NCBI GenBank assembly: GCA_039090855.1
Contig: CM077005.1
Coordinates: 70,800,607-70,864,606, forward strand
Origin: Macrothele yani
Taxonomy: Eukaryota > Arthropoda > Arachnida > Araneae > Macrothelidae
Length of the DNA: 64,000 bases
Reading direction: 5' to 3'
Below are positions 23,378 to 34,145 of this stretch, piece by piece. How positions within the stretch are numbered: position 1 is the first letter of the stretch; each line of letters starts with the position of its first letter. A model generated the notes under the pieces. The model was not told the DNA's origin and did no database searches. It saw nothing but the letters and a program-made list of their open reading frames with translations. The translations under genes and the position numbers were made by a program.

Positions 23378-24905
23378 TACAGACGAAGAGGAGAAATTAG
23401 CATAACAGCGGGACGAGCAGGCAGAACTGACTGAAAGACCACTTAGGAGACAGACTAGGGTCCGGTATGGTAGGGCATGCATATATATGCAGCATGACGT
23501 GGGGGGGGGTGTCGGAAGGGTATAAAGCACACGGGCGGTGTACGCTCAGCAATTCGGTGAAAGCTATTGCACGGTGTACATCGGTTTGAACAACGTCGAG
23601 TTGCTGCCACCGTGTGATATGGCCAACAGGCAATCCAGTAGATGACATCTGGATGACTACCTGAGGTCGCGTCATTGGCAAGTTGGAAGAAGGTCGAAGT
23701 GTGGGTAGTGTGACCGAGGAGTTCGGGATCGCTCACAGCATCGTTTCGCGAGCTTGGAGAGCATTTCAAACGACAGGAACAGCTGTCCGAGAGTTTAGCA
23801 GTGGTCGTCCACAAGCAACCACGGCAGCGGACGACCGGTATATTTTCTTACAGGCGAGAAGAGACAGACAGCGGGTCAAATCGCAAGGCACATGCAACAG
23901 ACAACTGGACGTCCGTTATCGAGGTTTTACCGTGGCCAGGAGGCTGCACAAAGGTGGTCTATTTGCATGACGACCTGTACCGTTTGTGCCATTAACGTCT
24001 GCTCATCGGAGATGGCGGTTTCTGTGTTGCCAGGAACACAAGAACTGGACACATCAGCAATGGGGTCTAGTTCTCTTTACGGATGAGAGCAGATTTAGTC
24101 TGACGAGCGATTCTGGACGTATACACATCTAGAGATAGCAGGAAACACGCAATCACACCTACAACATCATCGAAAGGGACCGGTTTGGAGGTGGCGGAGT
24201 TCTCGTTTGGGGTGGTATCATGCTTGGTAGCCATACTGACCTCCACATCTTCCAAGGAGGTTCAGTCACTGGTGTCCACTATTGTACCAAGGTTCTCCTG
24301 CCTCACGTGCGTCTGTTTAGAGGTTAGAGGTGCTGTGAGTCCTGAGTTCCTCTTCATAGACAGCAGCGCTAGACCTCATCGTGCAGTGTCTGTCGCAGAG
24401 CTGTTGGAGAGTGAAGATATTCAACACATGGATTGGCCCGCAAGGTCCCCGGACCTAAATCCAATCGAACATGTGTGGGACCTTCTCAGGAGACGCTTGG
24501 CAGCACTTCACCAGCAGCCAGCAACGATTCCGCAGCTGCGATTGGCGCTACAAGAGGAATGGGCCACGATGCCTCAACAGCTCCTTGACAACCTCGTCCT
24601 CAGCATGGACAGCGTTGTAAATCTTGCAACGCAGTCAGGGGTGATCATATCCCCTACTAAAGACTGGATTTTTCATGGCAGCCGCCTGTCACATGGACGT
24701 TTCTGTCTTCTGTCCAGTTGTGCTCTAAGCTACCTTAATAAAGTGCCTTTGTATCCTTTGGATTCCTTGTTTGGATGGTTTTGCTCACCTGTCCCATATT
24801 CTTACATCTTGGGGATCTTATGGTATGATTTAAGTCCATGTGAAGCACTTCTGCACAACGTTACATTCGAAAAACCGTCTCGTCCTTAAGTTTTGCATGC
24901 CAGTG
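23374..24905 (+). mobile_element. Tc1-like element, degenerate
   Basis: The right end, ...GCATGCCAGTG followed by TA (24895-24907), looks like a Tc1 terminal repeat whose outer sequence would read CACTGGCATGCAAAACTTAA inward. The + strand encodes a broken transposase: IGKLEEGRSVGSVTEEFGIA (HTH) near 23670, RRLHKGGLFA, FTDESRFSLTSDSGR near 24078 (first catalytic Asp), GGGGVLVWGGI, FLFIDSSARPHRAV near 24350 (second Asp) and ARSPDLNPIEHVWDLLRRR near 24441 (Glu). At least three frame changes separate these blocks. The left terminal repeat is not visible and may have been replaced by the (CA)n run. Confidence 0.82.
24185..24889 (+). pseudogene. Tc1-like transposase, C-terminal open frame
   Basis: This is the longest open piece of the degenerate element. 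The useful part begins after about residue 50 with SPEFLFIDSSARPHRAVSVA, continues with HMDWPARSPDLNPIEHVWD and ends with TMPQQLLDNLVLSMDSVVN. Its first part (to about residue 50) is read in a frame that does not match transposases. The real frame there (FGGGGVLVWGGIMLGS, DLHIFQGGSVTG) is one base off. Confidence 0.8.
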
Positions 24906-25291
24906 TATATCACATCACTAAGCTGTCCTCTGAGATTCAGAGGTTAGCTCCAAAAAGAAATACAAACTACCAGATATCTTTATTCACTGTTGTCGTATCA
25001 AACTTCGCCATTTACAGCGATCTTGACATACAACTCGGGCTTCACTGATATCCATTACACGCTGTACAGATCTTTTATACTTCATACTCATAATCTTTTT
25101 CTCATGCAGACACTCCTGAATCTGATCCACCCATGTCTTCCTTGGCCTTCCTCTGCCTTTCCTTCCTGCCACTTGGGCTAAAAAGATTTTCTTAGTAAGC
25201 ATCTCAGCACTCATTCTTTCAACATGGCCAAACCACCAAAGCATATTAGTCTCCACCTTGCTAACAACATTTTGCTTCACATTGCACAACA
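24906..25291 (-). mobile_element. LINE family B, 5'-truncated 3' fragment
   Basis: On the minus strand the frame from 25292 reads CNVKQNVVSKVETNMLWWFG, HVERMSAEMLTKK, AGRKGRGRPRKTWVDQIQEC and ARVVCQDRCKWRSLIRQQ. This is the C-terminal end of the LINE found in fuller form at 36547-39378. The 3' untranslated block (TGGAGCTAACCTCTGAATCT on the element strand; here the reverse complement) and the short tandem tail lie at the left edge, directly against the Tc1 right end. Target duplications were not resolved. Confidence 0.85.
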
Positions 25292-26397
25292 AAAAGTGGT
25301 ATTGATAACATGATGAAAATATTATTTTGGGTGTTTTATAGAAATTTAAATATAATTCATTGAACTGTTAAATGATTTGAAATTATGTGAATGACCAGTG
25401 ACATTTTGTTTAAATGTGAAATGTATTCAAACTTAAAGAAGACCCACTCCCTGAACATAGTGAATCTACGTGGAAAATAGTCTGGGAGCAGGCAAATCAG
25501 CCGGGAGAAGAAAAGTGCACTTTAACAAGCAAATAACTTTCCTTGTAGAAAAGCAGGTTGGTAAAAAGGGGAAATTAATGTCACGTGTTAAACTACAAAA
25601 GCAGCAATGCCTGGAAAGGAAAATTAACTGAAGATTTTGCAAAATGCAATCGTTATATAGTTTTCAGTAGTGATACTATAAAAATAATGTATCAGGAAAA
25701 TGTGTCCTTGGTGTCAGACCTCCCTGAACAAACAGTTAGAAATGCTTTTTGTTATAAAATGTTTATTACCCTCCTTATGATTATTTCTCTTTACATGACA
25801 AACATCTTTATCTTCTGTTAAATGCCTTCTGGACTTCTAGTTTTGGACACCAATGCTGTAAATTCATGCACCAACAGCTTCACAGGTGAATGAAGGCTAA
25901 TAACACTGTGGAACCAACAGAATTGGTGTAAGTGCCAGAGGGGCCAATCCTATCAGCTGAACTTCAGTGCCCCTGGTGGCGAATGTGCAAGCTTAGCTTG
26001 TTGAAGTCCAAAATATGATAGAGCCAAAATGTCAATTACAAAGTTGGAGATCATCTTTTGTTTTCTGTGAATTGGTCATAAAAAGTTTGTGTTATTGGGC
26101 GAGTTTAGACTGTTCTCAGGAGGCAAAGGTACTCAAGGGCATTTCTAAGCTGTGTGGTGTTATTGGATTGCTGTCTAGAGATGGAAAAACCCCTAAACAG
26201 AAGGGGGGGGGGAAAGGGATACATTGTGACAGTGGAAATTCCTCTACTCCCTCTGTCACATGAAACTGTGACTGCAGCTGACCAAAGCAACCTGGCAGTT
26301 CCATGCAAATCTGGAATTCTCTGAATCCACTTGCTAGTACTTCCCTTCATCCTGATTATTGCAGGACTCGTGCTGTAAAATATTGTGAGTGACTTCA
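25292..26397. other. Cul2 intron, one isolated GC-rich motif
   Basis: No gene is seen. GCCCCTGGTGGCG at about 25968-25980 is the reverse complement of CGCCACCAGGGGC, again close to a CTCF core. Confidence 0.4.
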
Positions 26398-26398
26398 G

Positions 26399-26594
26399 TA
26401 GCTTGCCTTGTATTTTAATTTTTCAGTAGCTTTTCTTTTATTTTAACTTTTCAGTAGCTTGCCTTTTATTTTAATTTTTCAATAGCTTGCCTTTTATTTT
26501 AATTTTTCAATAGCTTGCCTTTTATTTTAATTTTTCAGTAGCTTGCCTTTTATTTTAATTTTTCAGTAGCTTGCCTTTTATTTATTTTTATTTC
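26399..26594. repeat. 28-bp minisatellite, seven units
   Basis: TAGCTT starts at 26399, 26427, 26455, 26483, 26511, 26539 and 26567, exactly 28 bp apart each time. The unit is TAGCTTGCCTTTTATTTTAA followed by TTTTTCAG, with few substitutions. The strict spacing indicates recent slippage or unequal exchange. Confidence 0.96.
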
Positions 26595-27255
26595 TAAGGG
26601 TTTTTTTTTTTTTTTCTAGCATAGAGGTAAACAGTATGATAGAAAAAAGCGTGAAAGTAAACAATTTGATGGGGAAAAGCTCAAAACTGACATTGGTTGA
26701 CAATAGCATTGTGCAGTTAATGATATTGTACATACAGATTTCTCGGCACAGTGAAGTACGCTGCAGTTTTCCTGAGCATGTGCTCTGCTTCATCAGGATA
26801 ATTGATGTGACAGCTTGTAAAACTATTATTATCACACTGACCATGTTCTCATAACAGACAGCTAATACAAATTATGCACACCAACTGTTCTTATCAAACT
26901 GAGCTGTGTGCCCAACAAATTTCAGTAAATAATTGACTTCATTTTCCCCAAAAACATTAAATGTACATACTCTAAGCTTAAAATTCACTGCCTCAGTAGT
27001 TTGTTTCCTCTTTTCAAAAATACATCATCTAAAATATAAATTAAAACATGCAGGACGAATTATTTTAATCCAAAACATATTCTACCCAGAAACGGGAAAG
27101 TATAATGCACTTATGAAAAGAATAAGATCTACCTGTTGGGTTTCATTGCAACTGTCACATGTGCATTGATCTAGGTAGAATTTATTTTTCTTCTGGTTTT
27201 TCATAATAAAGCAAAGCCAAAATTCTCCTTCCTGACATAAATATTTCAAATAAAG
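26595..27255. other. Cul2 intron, no gene recognised
   Basis: No coding or RNA feature recognised. Confidence 0.4.
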
Positions 27256-27468
27256 ATGGTGGCGCAGTGGTCTAAGCGATGGCCTCTGATCATTCGTCCA
27301 AACGGGGTCCGGGTTCGAATCCCGGTGAGGCATGGATGTTGTGTTTGTCTTACGGCAGTGGCTCTCTCCCTTCCCTGGAACCAGTGACCCTAAATTAGGG
27401 ACGGGCGACTGCTTATAGCCCATTGAGTTGCTCGCGGTGGTCGTTAAACCTCCAATAAAAAAATAAAG
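27256..27468 (+). mobile_element. tRNA-derived SINE, complete
   Basis: A near-consensus pol III A box TGGCGCAGTGG (27260-27270) and a perfect B box GGTTCGAATCC (27312-27322) form the head. The body carries GTTGTGTTTGTCTTACGGCA, then GGCGACTGCTTATAGCCC and a 3' block TTGAGTTGCTCGCGGTGG ending in an A-rich tail. The fragments at 9421 and 21105 share body and tail, so at least three copies of this family lie in the window. It is in the sense orientation of Cul2. Confidence 0.88.
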
Positions 27469-29460
27469 ATGGCACCAAATTTTGTCTCACCTGATAAAGT
27501 ACATTCATTTTAAACTGTCCATCAGAATGCAGAAACTAATATCAGCATACTGTATTTTCCAGTTATACCACCACAGCATTAAACTCAATTTTACAAACAT
27601 GCAGCTTAGAAATGGGGCATTTAACTATGTGTGATTTATAACCATTTTTAGTAGCAGTATAAATTCTAACTGTCGTTCATGATATATATATATATGTGTG
27701 TGTGTAAAAAAAAAAAAAACGCTTCGTAAGTCATTTGTGAAAGGCATTGCACTATAAAGAAGGTGGAGTGCTGACTCATTGATTGTTAGTTTGAAAGCCT
27801 TGCAATTTGGCAAATGAAATGAAGTCTTGAAACCTGCTTGGTTTTACATGACTAGGTATCATAATTTGGAAAAGACCCAATACAGTTTTTATGATGAGAA
27901 TTTTTTTTTATTTTGTCAGACGGGGTGAAGTATTGTGTGTGTGTTTTTTTTTTTTTTTTTTTTAAGTGTTAGAGACTGACACCCAATGCAATTTTTTGTC
28001 ATTTGTGGTGGAAGAAGGGATTGCATGCAGGCGCTATTTTTGTAAACTCATCTAGTGATGAAGGTCAAAGAATAGAACATAGGTACACATTTTTTGAATA
28101 ACTAACTTCTTGGTAACAAACTTCAAAATTAAACAACTTAAAAAAATCCCTACTTTTTCTTTTACTATAGTGCCCCTCAACACCCCACCTCACCCCCGAA
28201 GGGGGGTGCAGCACCTGAGGGTTAGATTGTAAGTTATGGTATCACCGACAACCAATTTGCCTCCTATCTGAGGGAGAAGAAAATGTGGAGCCCCCCCCCC
28301 CCCCCCGCTCATAGTACTTTTGATGATCATGTAACGGGAAGAACCATCTTCTCCACACGTGAAATTAGAGAGATTTATCCCTCTTTCCAAGCACATAAAT
28401 AATTTTTTGGGTGTTAACCATAGACTAAACAAAATTTTCTACTCCCAACAATACTAGCTACCCCAGTGCTATGGCAAGATTGATAACAAAAGCCCCTCTG
28501 TGAAATGCTCAGAGCCTTTTATCCACTCACTTTCCCACAAGCATGGTGTGAAGTCTTTTAACCATTAAGAAGAGGAGTTTTATAACTACAGCAAGGAAAA
28601 AGATGGTGATTCCTGTTTAGTTCATCGCTTCCTGCACATCTACATTGCTTTAATTTCTGATGTTATTAGATGTTACTCAAATGGGTGAGTTGAAGTGCAT
28701 TTAAAACAGATTGTTTTCTGACAATAATTAAAACATGTACTCAAGGCATTACTCAGATTAATGTACTTAATTCTATTTTAACTTGAAGAACTTTCAATTA
28801 ATCTTCACGCCTTCTGAGTTCTTTTGATTTTGCAGGTGTTTTTGGCCTCTAGATTTTTGTCAAGGCCTGTTCTCAATGTATAGAAACCATATCAATAGTT
28901 TTGTTTACTCGGAAGGAACTTAAACCTTGTCGCCAGGTTTCTTCTGCTGTTGCCAGTTATTAAATTAAAATCTTTTCATAATGTATTTTGTAAGTCTATT
29001 ATTTTTAAAGTGACTAGTTGAAAATCCTATTTATATGTTTTGAAGATTCATTGATGGAACTGTTTTTTTTTCTTATCTTTAATTAGTCTCTTGTTTTTAT
29101 GAGGTTCATATTTCCATAACTATGTGATTTGCCAATACACTATTGTGGGTTTTTTTTATTAATAGCTTTTCATGTTCCTTAATTCGGAGTTCTAATTTTT
29201 GAGATGTTTGTCCTTTATAATTGCTGTTACGGTCTAGTGGAATTTGATATACAGCATTTTTTCTTTCCATCTTGTCTGCATTACCCCATTGCCTTATTTA
29301 TTTTCAATGAAAGGTATGCAATGTACTCTGCTACCATTGGCAGGAATTGAGATTTAATTTCAACAAACTAAATGTTATGGTCTTCTGAAATTCTTTAATA
29401 ATGAAAGCTGGCATATCCAAATATTGGTGAGAGGTGGGATGGTCCCCTTAAATAATAATT
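27469..29460. other. Cul2 intron, simple repeats only
   Basis: Contains (TA)n/(TG)n near 27682-27706, T runs near 27945, C17 near 28290 and an open, unremarkable AT-rich sequence. No gene or transposon end was recognised. Confidence 0.45.
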
Positions 29461-29466
29461 ACTTGT

Positions 29467-30277
29467 CAGGGTTCCCACTCAACCTGGAAAACAGGGAAAA
29501 CCTGGAATTATCAGGGAATTTGAAAATGGTTCCAAAAGTCAGGGAAAATCACCCTTTTTTTGTTTGTAAAAATCAATGGATACGTTATTTTGCCAAAAAA
29601 AAAAAAAAAATTTTTTTTCAAGATTTCAAACTTTTGCTTGCAATTACTGTCTGCCTATAATTTGGTAGATCTTACTTTCAGTTATATTAAGTATTTCCTT
29701 TATTCTGTAAAAAAAGATGCAGAATTGAATTTTTGAAATTGCCAGTTATTAAGCTTTTGTTCAATTTCTGCAGGCAGTTGTTATAACATGGAACAATTGG
29801 GCACAATGGGCTCCTGCCTGAAAAAACACTTCACACGAGAACCAACCAAATGATGCATCAAAGTATTTTGTTTGTTGGTTCTCTTGAAACATGCATCTTT
29901 GAACAGAGCCATTCAATCATTAAGCTTAGCTGCCTTGTGTTATAGAAAAACTGAAACTATTAAACTGACAGATTTTTTCTTACATGTGACATGTTTCTAT
30001 GGGAATGTATTTACAAATTCGGTGTGGGTAGTATTCACAAAAGTTCACGGAACTTTGGTACAGAAAATAATGTGCACAGTTATTAATGAAAAGCAGGTAA
30101 TTTTATAAAGACAAATTATGTAAAGAATTTTCAAGTGTGTGCTTTGGTGAGAACAATTCATGGAATGGAATGAAATGTAACAATTGTTTGCAACATGCCA
30201 CTCTGGAAAACTTTAAAAACCACCTGGAGAACCTGGAAAAGTCTTGAAATTTTTTATTACTTTTGAGTGGGAACCCT
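29467..30277. mobile_element. hAT-type MITE with TIRs
   Basis: The ends are CAGGGTTCCCACTCA (29467) and its inverted counterpart TGAGTGGGAACCCT (ending 30277). They are flanked by ACTTGT on both sides (29461-29466 and 30278-30283). Subterminal CCTGGAAAA blocks repeat in both orientations. The CAGGG start is typical of hAT elements, but hAT duplications are normally 8 bp and only 6 bp match here. No transposase is encoded in its 811 bp. Confidence 0.8.
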
Positions 30278-30283
30278 ACTTGT

Positions 30284-31624
30284 GGTATGCTGTCCTGTGG
30301 CTTTAAACTTGGTGCAGCCTTATTCTTAACAACAAACCAAAGAAATTATTGGAACTGTGGCATTATTCTCAGAAAATATGATAAATCATTTTCAATTTTT
30401 TTTATCAGTGGTCTGTTTATTTCAGATTATACAAAGGAATCAAAGTCTATTAGCTTTTGTGATGTCTTCAGATATGTTTCAGTGATAGCAGTGACTTTTC
30501 ATTGTAGAATTTTTCAGCACTGAAGAAGCAAACTGTAATTGCTTATATCTATTCTTTAGTATCAACTTAATTACTGTTTTTCCTTGAAGGCTCCTGCTGA
30601 GGCTGAACTTATTATGTTTGGCATAACAAATTGAGTATATATATAGATTAACTCTTTTTAATAACTGTTCTCTGTGTAACATACACTTCAGAAAATGAAA
30701 ATTATACTGATTTGATTTTCAAGCTTCCAGAGGAGTTGGCTGCATGGATGAGAGTTAGGTCATACCTGTGTTAAATATAATGTTAATATGCATATTATAT
30801 GCCTGCCATGTGTATATGAAGATCAGTTTTTCCTTGGGGCTGATGTATGACAAATGTGATAAGCATGTATGTCTGCTGTACATTTGTGAAGATTAATTCT
30901 TTCTGCAATATTTATTCACCTCATGGACTTCTTGAGCTCCGCACATTCTTCCCTGATTTCAACAGATTCTTGGTTGAGAACTATTGGTATTTTTAAGGGT
31001 GTTTTTTTTTATTATTTTGGTATTTGTTCCATTTCATTTACAGTTCTCATTCCTTTTAGTTAATTTCTTTGGTTGGTTTTGTATTTTGCTTCTTCATTTT
31101 CCAGTGTTTATGACTTTATGGATGTGTTTTACCTTTTAGATAATTGTTATCCATTGGCTTTTTGTTTTCCTTACCATGCATGGATATAGATGGATGTTTC
31201 CTTCATTAGAATGTGATATCCACTGTATTGCCCTAACTCCATATCTCTTCTTTCATGCCCCTAACTTTATATCTCTTCTTTCATTCAGGATTTGTTTTGG
31301 ACATGTTTCATATCCTTTTTCTTTCTTTTCTTTTTTCTCAGATGCAGTCTTTGTTTTGTGGCACAGAACCTTACAGTTATGTTGCTTATCTTAAGCAGTA
31401 CTCTGTCATGAATAATTGCAGTTTGTTCCATTCTTTTGTGAATTTAAATAATTTTTCTAAATTTTCAAACTTCTAAATTCTCTGAATATATTTCATTGAG
31501 TGTGAAATTGTACTAATGGGAATTAGCTTTTTGAGGTAATGCATTAATGACGTTTCTTGTTAAAAATTTCATGAACTTGAAATTTTGTTTTATTTTATAT
31601 ACATATTTTTTACTTTAATTCTAG
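30284..31624. other. Cul2 intron, no gene recognised
   Basis: T-rich DNA up to the exon c acceptor. A small duplication (ATATCTCTTCTTTCAT, twice, about 31233 and 31269) is the only feature noted. Confidence 0.45.
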
Positions 31625-31702
31625 GCAGGTGCATGGCCTCTCGGTCAAAGTGCTGTATCCCCTTTTGCAATACCCCAAGAGTTGGAAAAAAGTGTACAGA
31701 AG
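31625..31702 (+). CDS. Cul2: Cullin-2, internal coding exon c
   Basis: This 78-bp exon encodes 26 residues, from AGAWPLGQ to FAIPQELEKSVQK. The acceptor is TTCTAG (ends 31624) and the donor is GTATGA (starts 31703); both ends are phase 0. AGAWPL followed by FAIPQELEKSVQ is the Cullin-2 form of the conserved loop before the winged-helix A region, where Cullin-1 has SGSWPF and FALPSELE. Its short size and isolation between two introns above 8 kb make it easy to miss in automatic annotation. A 1.5 kb Tc1-like element lies only 226 bp downstream of the donor. Confidence 0.93.
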
Positions 31703-32091
31703 GTATGATTTGAAACGTCATTGTAGGTTTTCTCGTATGCTGAAATACATTTTTTGAAGCATGTGTGATGTGTGTATTACATGTTTATAAGTGATTCTGA
31801 TGGAACAAATAATTTTGACCTATTTTTCATGCAAGCAATTTATTTAAAAAAATCAGAATAGATGATTTATTTTAAAAAAAATAAGTCACTGTTCCATTAA
31901 ACCACTGTGTGTGCATGTGTATGTAATAAACTGCTGGACAATTGCTAAGGACGGATCATAAACGGCTATATAGCGCATAAAAAAGTAAGTGTGGTTGGAT
32001 GCCAAGTGAAATAAAATAATGTCAGAATGCCAGGACATTACAAGAAAGACAATTTATTGTGCTCTGAAATCCAGAAGGCTTTGGAACGTGT

Positions 32092-33210
32092 TCAAGGGAC
32101 AAACAGGCCATTTTGTGCAGAATACGTAAACGTGAAAAATGCAATTACCGTCCACAGGCGTTCCGGCGTAAGATGTCGATACGGGATATGGCCACCATGG
32201 AGGGCGATGCAAGATTCCACACGTCGTGTCATGCTTTGCACAACATTATCAAGCAGCTGTTGGGGTAATTTATCCCATTTCTCTGTCAGTGCACGGATGA
32301 GGGTGTCCTTGTTTATAGGAGGGCATTGGCGACCAGCAAGACTCCTCCCCAAAGCATCCCACACATTTTCAATGGGATTCAGATCTGGAGAACGTGCTGG
32401 CCATACGAGGCATTGAATATCCTCGCTCTCAAGACACTCCTGGACAGCGACTGTTCGATGACATGTTGCGTTGTCGTCCATGAAAAGGAATCTATCACCG
32501 ACAGCACCACGGAACATGAGGTAGCAGAACATAATGTATCGTTGGCCAGTCATAGTCCCGGTTGGAAGATATCCGACATGTAGTGTCATGAGGGACGTAC
32601 GGCCATTGATCATGATGCCAGCCCATACCATGACACTACATGTCGGATATCGGTCCCTTTCCTGTATGTTTGCTGGACAACATGCAGTACCACTATCACG
32701 CCAGATCAGTTGTCGTCGACAATCAGACGATAGACTGTATCTACTCTCATCTGAAAAGAGGACAGCAGACCAGTCGTTATCAGTCCAATTGCGATGTTGA
32801 TGGCACCATGGCAAACGGGCGGTATGGTGATGTCTGGACAATGGGATGCACACAACAGGACAGCGGGCGTATAGTCCTCCTTCATGCAAACGTCTGGCGA
32901 CAGTTTTTCGGGAGATCCGCTTGCCAGTAGCAGCCATAAACTGATTTGCTGCCTCACTAGCTGTGCTGCGCCGGTGTCTTTTTGTTGATAGCCCTATGTA
33001 CCGATCTTCTGCAGGTGTCGTACTGCAAATACGACCTCCCCCGTGACGTTTGCTACACTCTCCATTTGTTTGAAATGATTTCCAAAGCCTTGAAACAACA
33101 CTGTGGCTGACGTCGAACTCCCTGGCAACATCTGTTATTTTTCGCCCTTCTTCAATCTTGCCAATAATACGGCCACGCGTAAAATCATCTAGGTGATGTT
33201 GGGAAGACAT
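32092..33210 (-). CDS. Tc1-like transposase, uninterrupted frame
   Basis: From the ATG at 33210 (MSSQHHLDDFTRGRIIGKIE) the frame runs 372 codons to a stop at 32092. An N-terminal helix-turn-helix pair (ITDVAREFDVSHSVVSRLWK, then GKRISRKTVARRLHEGGLYA) precedes the DDE core. The first Asp is in VLFSDESRYS, the second in FLFMDDNATCHRT and the Glu in PDLNPIENVWD. The enzyme would cut and paste the element at TA sites. An upstream in-frame Met at 33363 would add 51 residues, but MSSQHH fits the family start better. Between first and second Asp, RYPTCSVMVWAG replaces the usual glycine-rich RYGGGGVMVWAG, because an inverted duplication has been written into the gene (32568-32651). Activity is therefore doubtful although the frame is open. 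The C-terminus is about 30 residues longer than usual. Confidence 0.9.
   Translation of the reverse strand: MSSQHHLDDFTRGRIIGKIEEGRKITDVAREFDVSHSVVSRLWKSFQTNGECSKRHGGGRICSTTPAEDRYIGLSTKRHRRSTASEAANQFMAATGKRISRKTVARRLHEGGLYARCPVVCIPLSRHHHTARLPWCHQHRNWTDNDWSAVLFSDESRYSLSSDCRRQLIWRDSGTACCPANIQERDRYPTCSVMVWAGIMINGRTSLMTLHVGYLPTGTMTGQRYIMFCYLMFRGAVGDRFLFMDDNATCHRTVAVQECLESEDIQCLVWPARSPDLNPIENVWDALGRSLAGRQCPPINKDTLIRALTEKWDKLPQQLLDNVVQSMTRRVESCIALHGGHIPYRHLTPERLWTVIAFFTFTYSAQNGLFVP
32568..32651. repeat. Perfect 23-bp inverted duplication inside the Tc1 transposase gene
   Basis: The 23 bp at 32568-32590 (starting GATATCCGACATGTAGTG) are the exact reverse complement of 32629-32651. The 38-bp spacer is ordinary transposase coding sequence. 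The duplication keeps the reading frame. Confidence 0.96.
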
Positions 33211-33463
33211 ACTGAAACTTGCAAGTTCGTCAATTGATTCTTTCCCTTTCAACTTTGCGTTTGAACAACAACGGTCAATACGCGTCAAATCCTTTATATC
33301 TCTTACCAGCGCTATGACGTCACGAACAAGTTCGGCAATCCAAAATTTGCATACGCACAACACGTCTTACTGTATCCTGCACTTATGCTAATTTCCACGT
33401 TTTCCTGCCTTCCATTTTATGGTTGCTATTGTCATCCTTCCTTAGCAATTGTCCGGCAGTGTA

Positions 33464-34145
33464 CTGACACCTATGCAGCAGAGTCCAGCTGTCGGGAAAA
33501 CTGCATTATGTAAATTTAGATGTATAATGAAATGTAAATGGCTGTTGGTGTATGCTTGATTGAAAATAATTTGGTTCTTACATTGTGTCTCTCATAGTGC
33601 ATAGATTAGCCCATCACCATCTACTGGTGAAAATGTGCCAGGTTTTGTTTATTTTGCATTTGATAGCAAAATGAGCAGAGACAGTCCTGATTTTTGAGCA
33701 ATAGTTTCACATGAAGAGCATGTTTGCTCATTACTCAAATTCTCTTCTTGCTGCATCAGTTAATGGAGCAAGTATTTACCTTTCCTTTTTTGTTTATGTA
33801 TTTATTTATTTTTTAAGCAAAATCAGTTCAAAATTTGTACTGACTTTGCTCACACTGCAAAGATTTGAAGTAATGGAAGATAAAGGCATGCAGGGTAAAT
33901 ACAAGTTTAGGATTTTAATTTTGCTTAAAACAGGGTGGGGGAACATTTGCTTTATTGATTGATACAAAGCAGAAGAGACTGAAAGGATGGGAAAATATAC
34001 ATTTCACTTAGAAATCTATTTAAAAATTCAGAGCTGCTCTTCTGTACTATTACGGGCAGACAACAGTCTTCTGAACACAAGTTTTGCAGTCAGAATGGGA
34101 TTAGTCCATTTCTGTACTATAAGTGACATACACTTTAGCTTAAGA
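33464..34145. other. Cul2 intron, no gene recognised
   Basis: No coding or transposon feature recognised between the Tc1-like element and the LINE nest. Confidence 0.45.

Larger units (their letters stand above)
31929..33461 (-). mobile_element. Tc1-like element, complete with TIRs and TA duplication
   Basis: The terminal repeats match over about 25 bp: ACTGCTGGACAATTGCTAAG at the left and, inverted, ACTGCCGGACAATTGCTAAG at the right. The element is flanked by TA (31927-31928 and 33462-33463). Its length of 1533 bp and single minus-strand transposase frame are normal for Tc1-like elements. It lies in the intron after Cul2 exon c, opposite to the gene. Confidence 0.94.

Noticed and set aside
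24984..25292. 102-codon minus-strand frame as an independent gene
   Set aside because: It is the C-terminal end of LINE family B, as shown by comparison with 39000-39290.
27256..27335. A tRNA gene on the + strand
   Set aside because: Perfect pol III boxes, but it continues into the SINE body and A-rich tail seen in other copies.
32027..32930. Four + strand open frames of 85-129 codons
   Set aside because: They are antisense shadows of the Tc1-like transposase on the minus strand.
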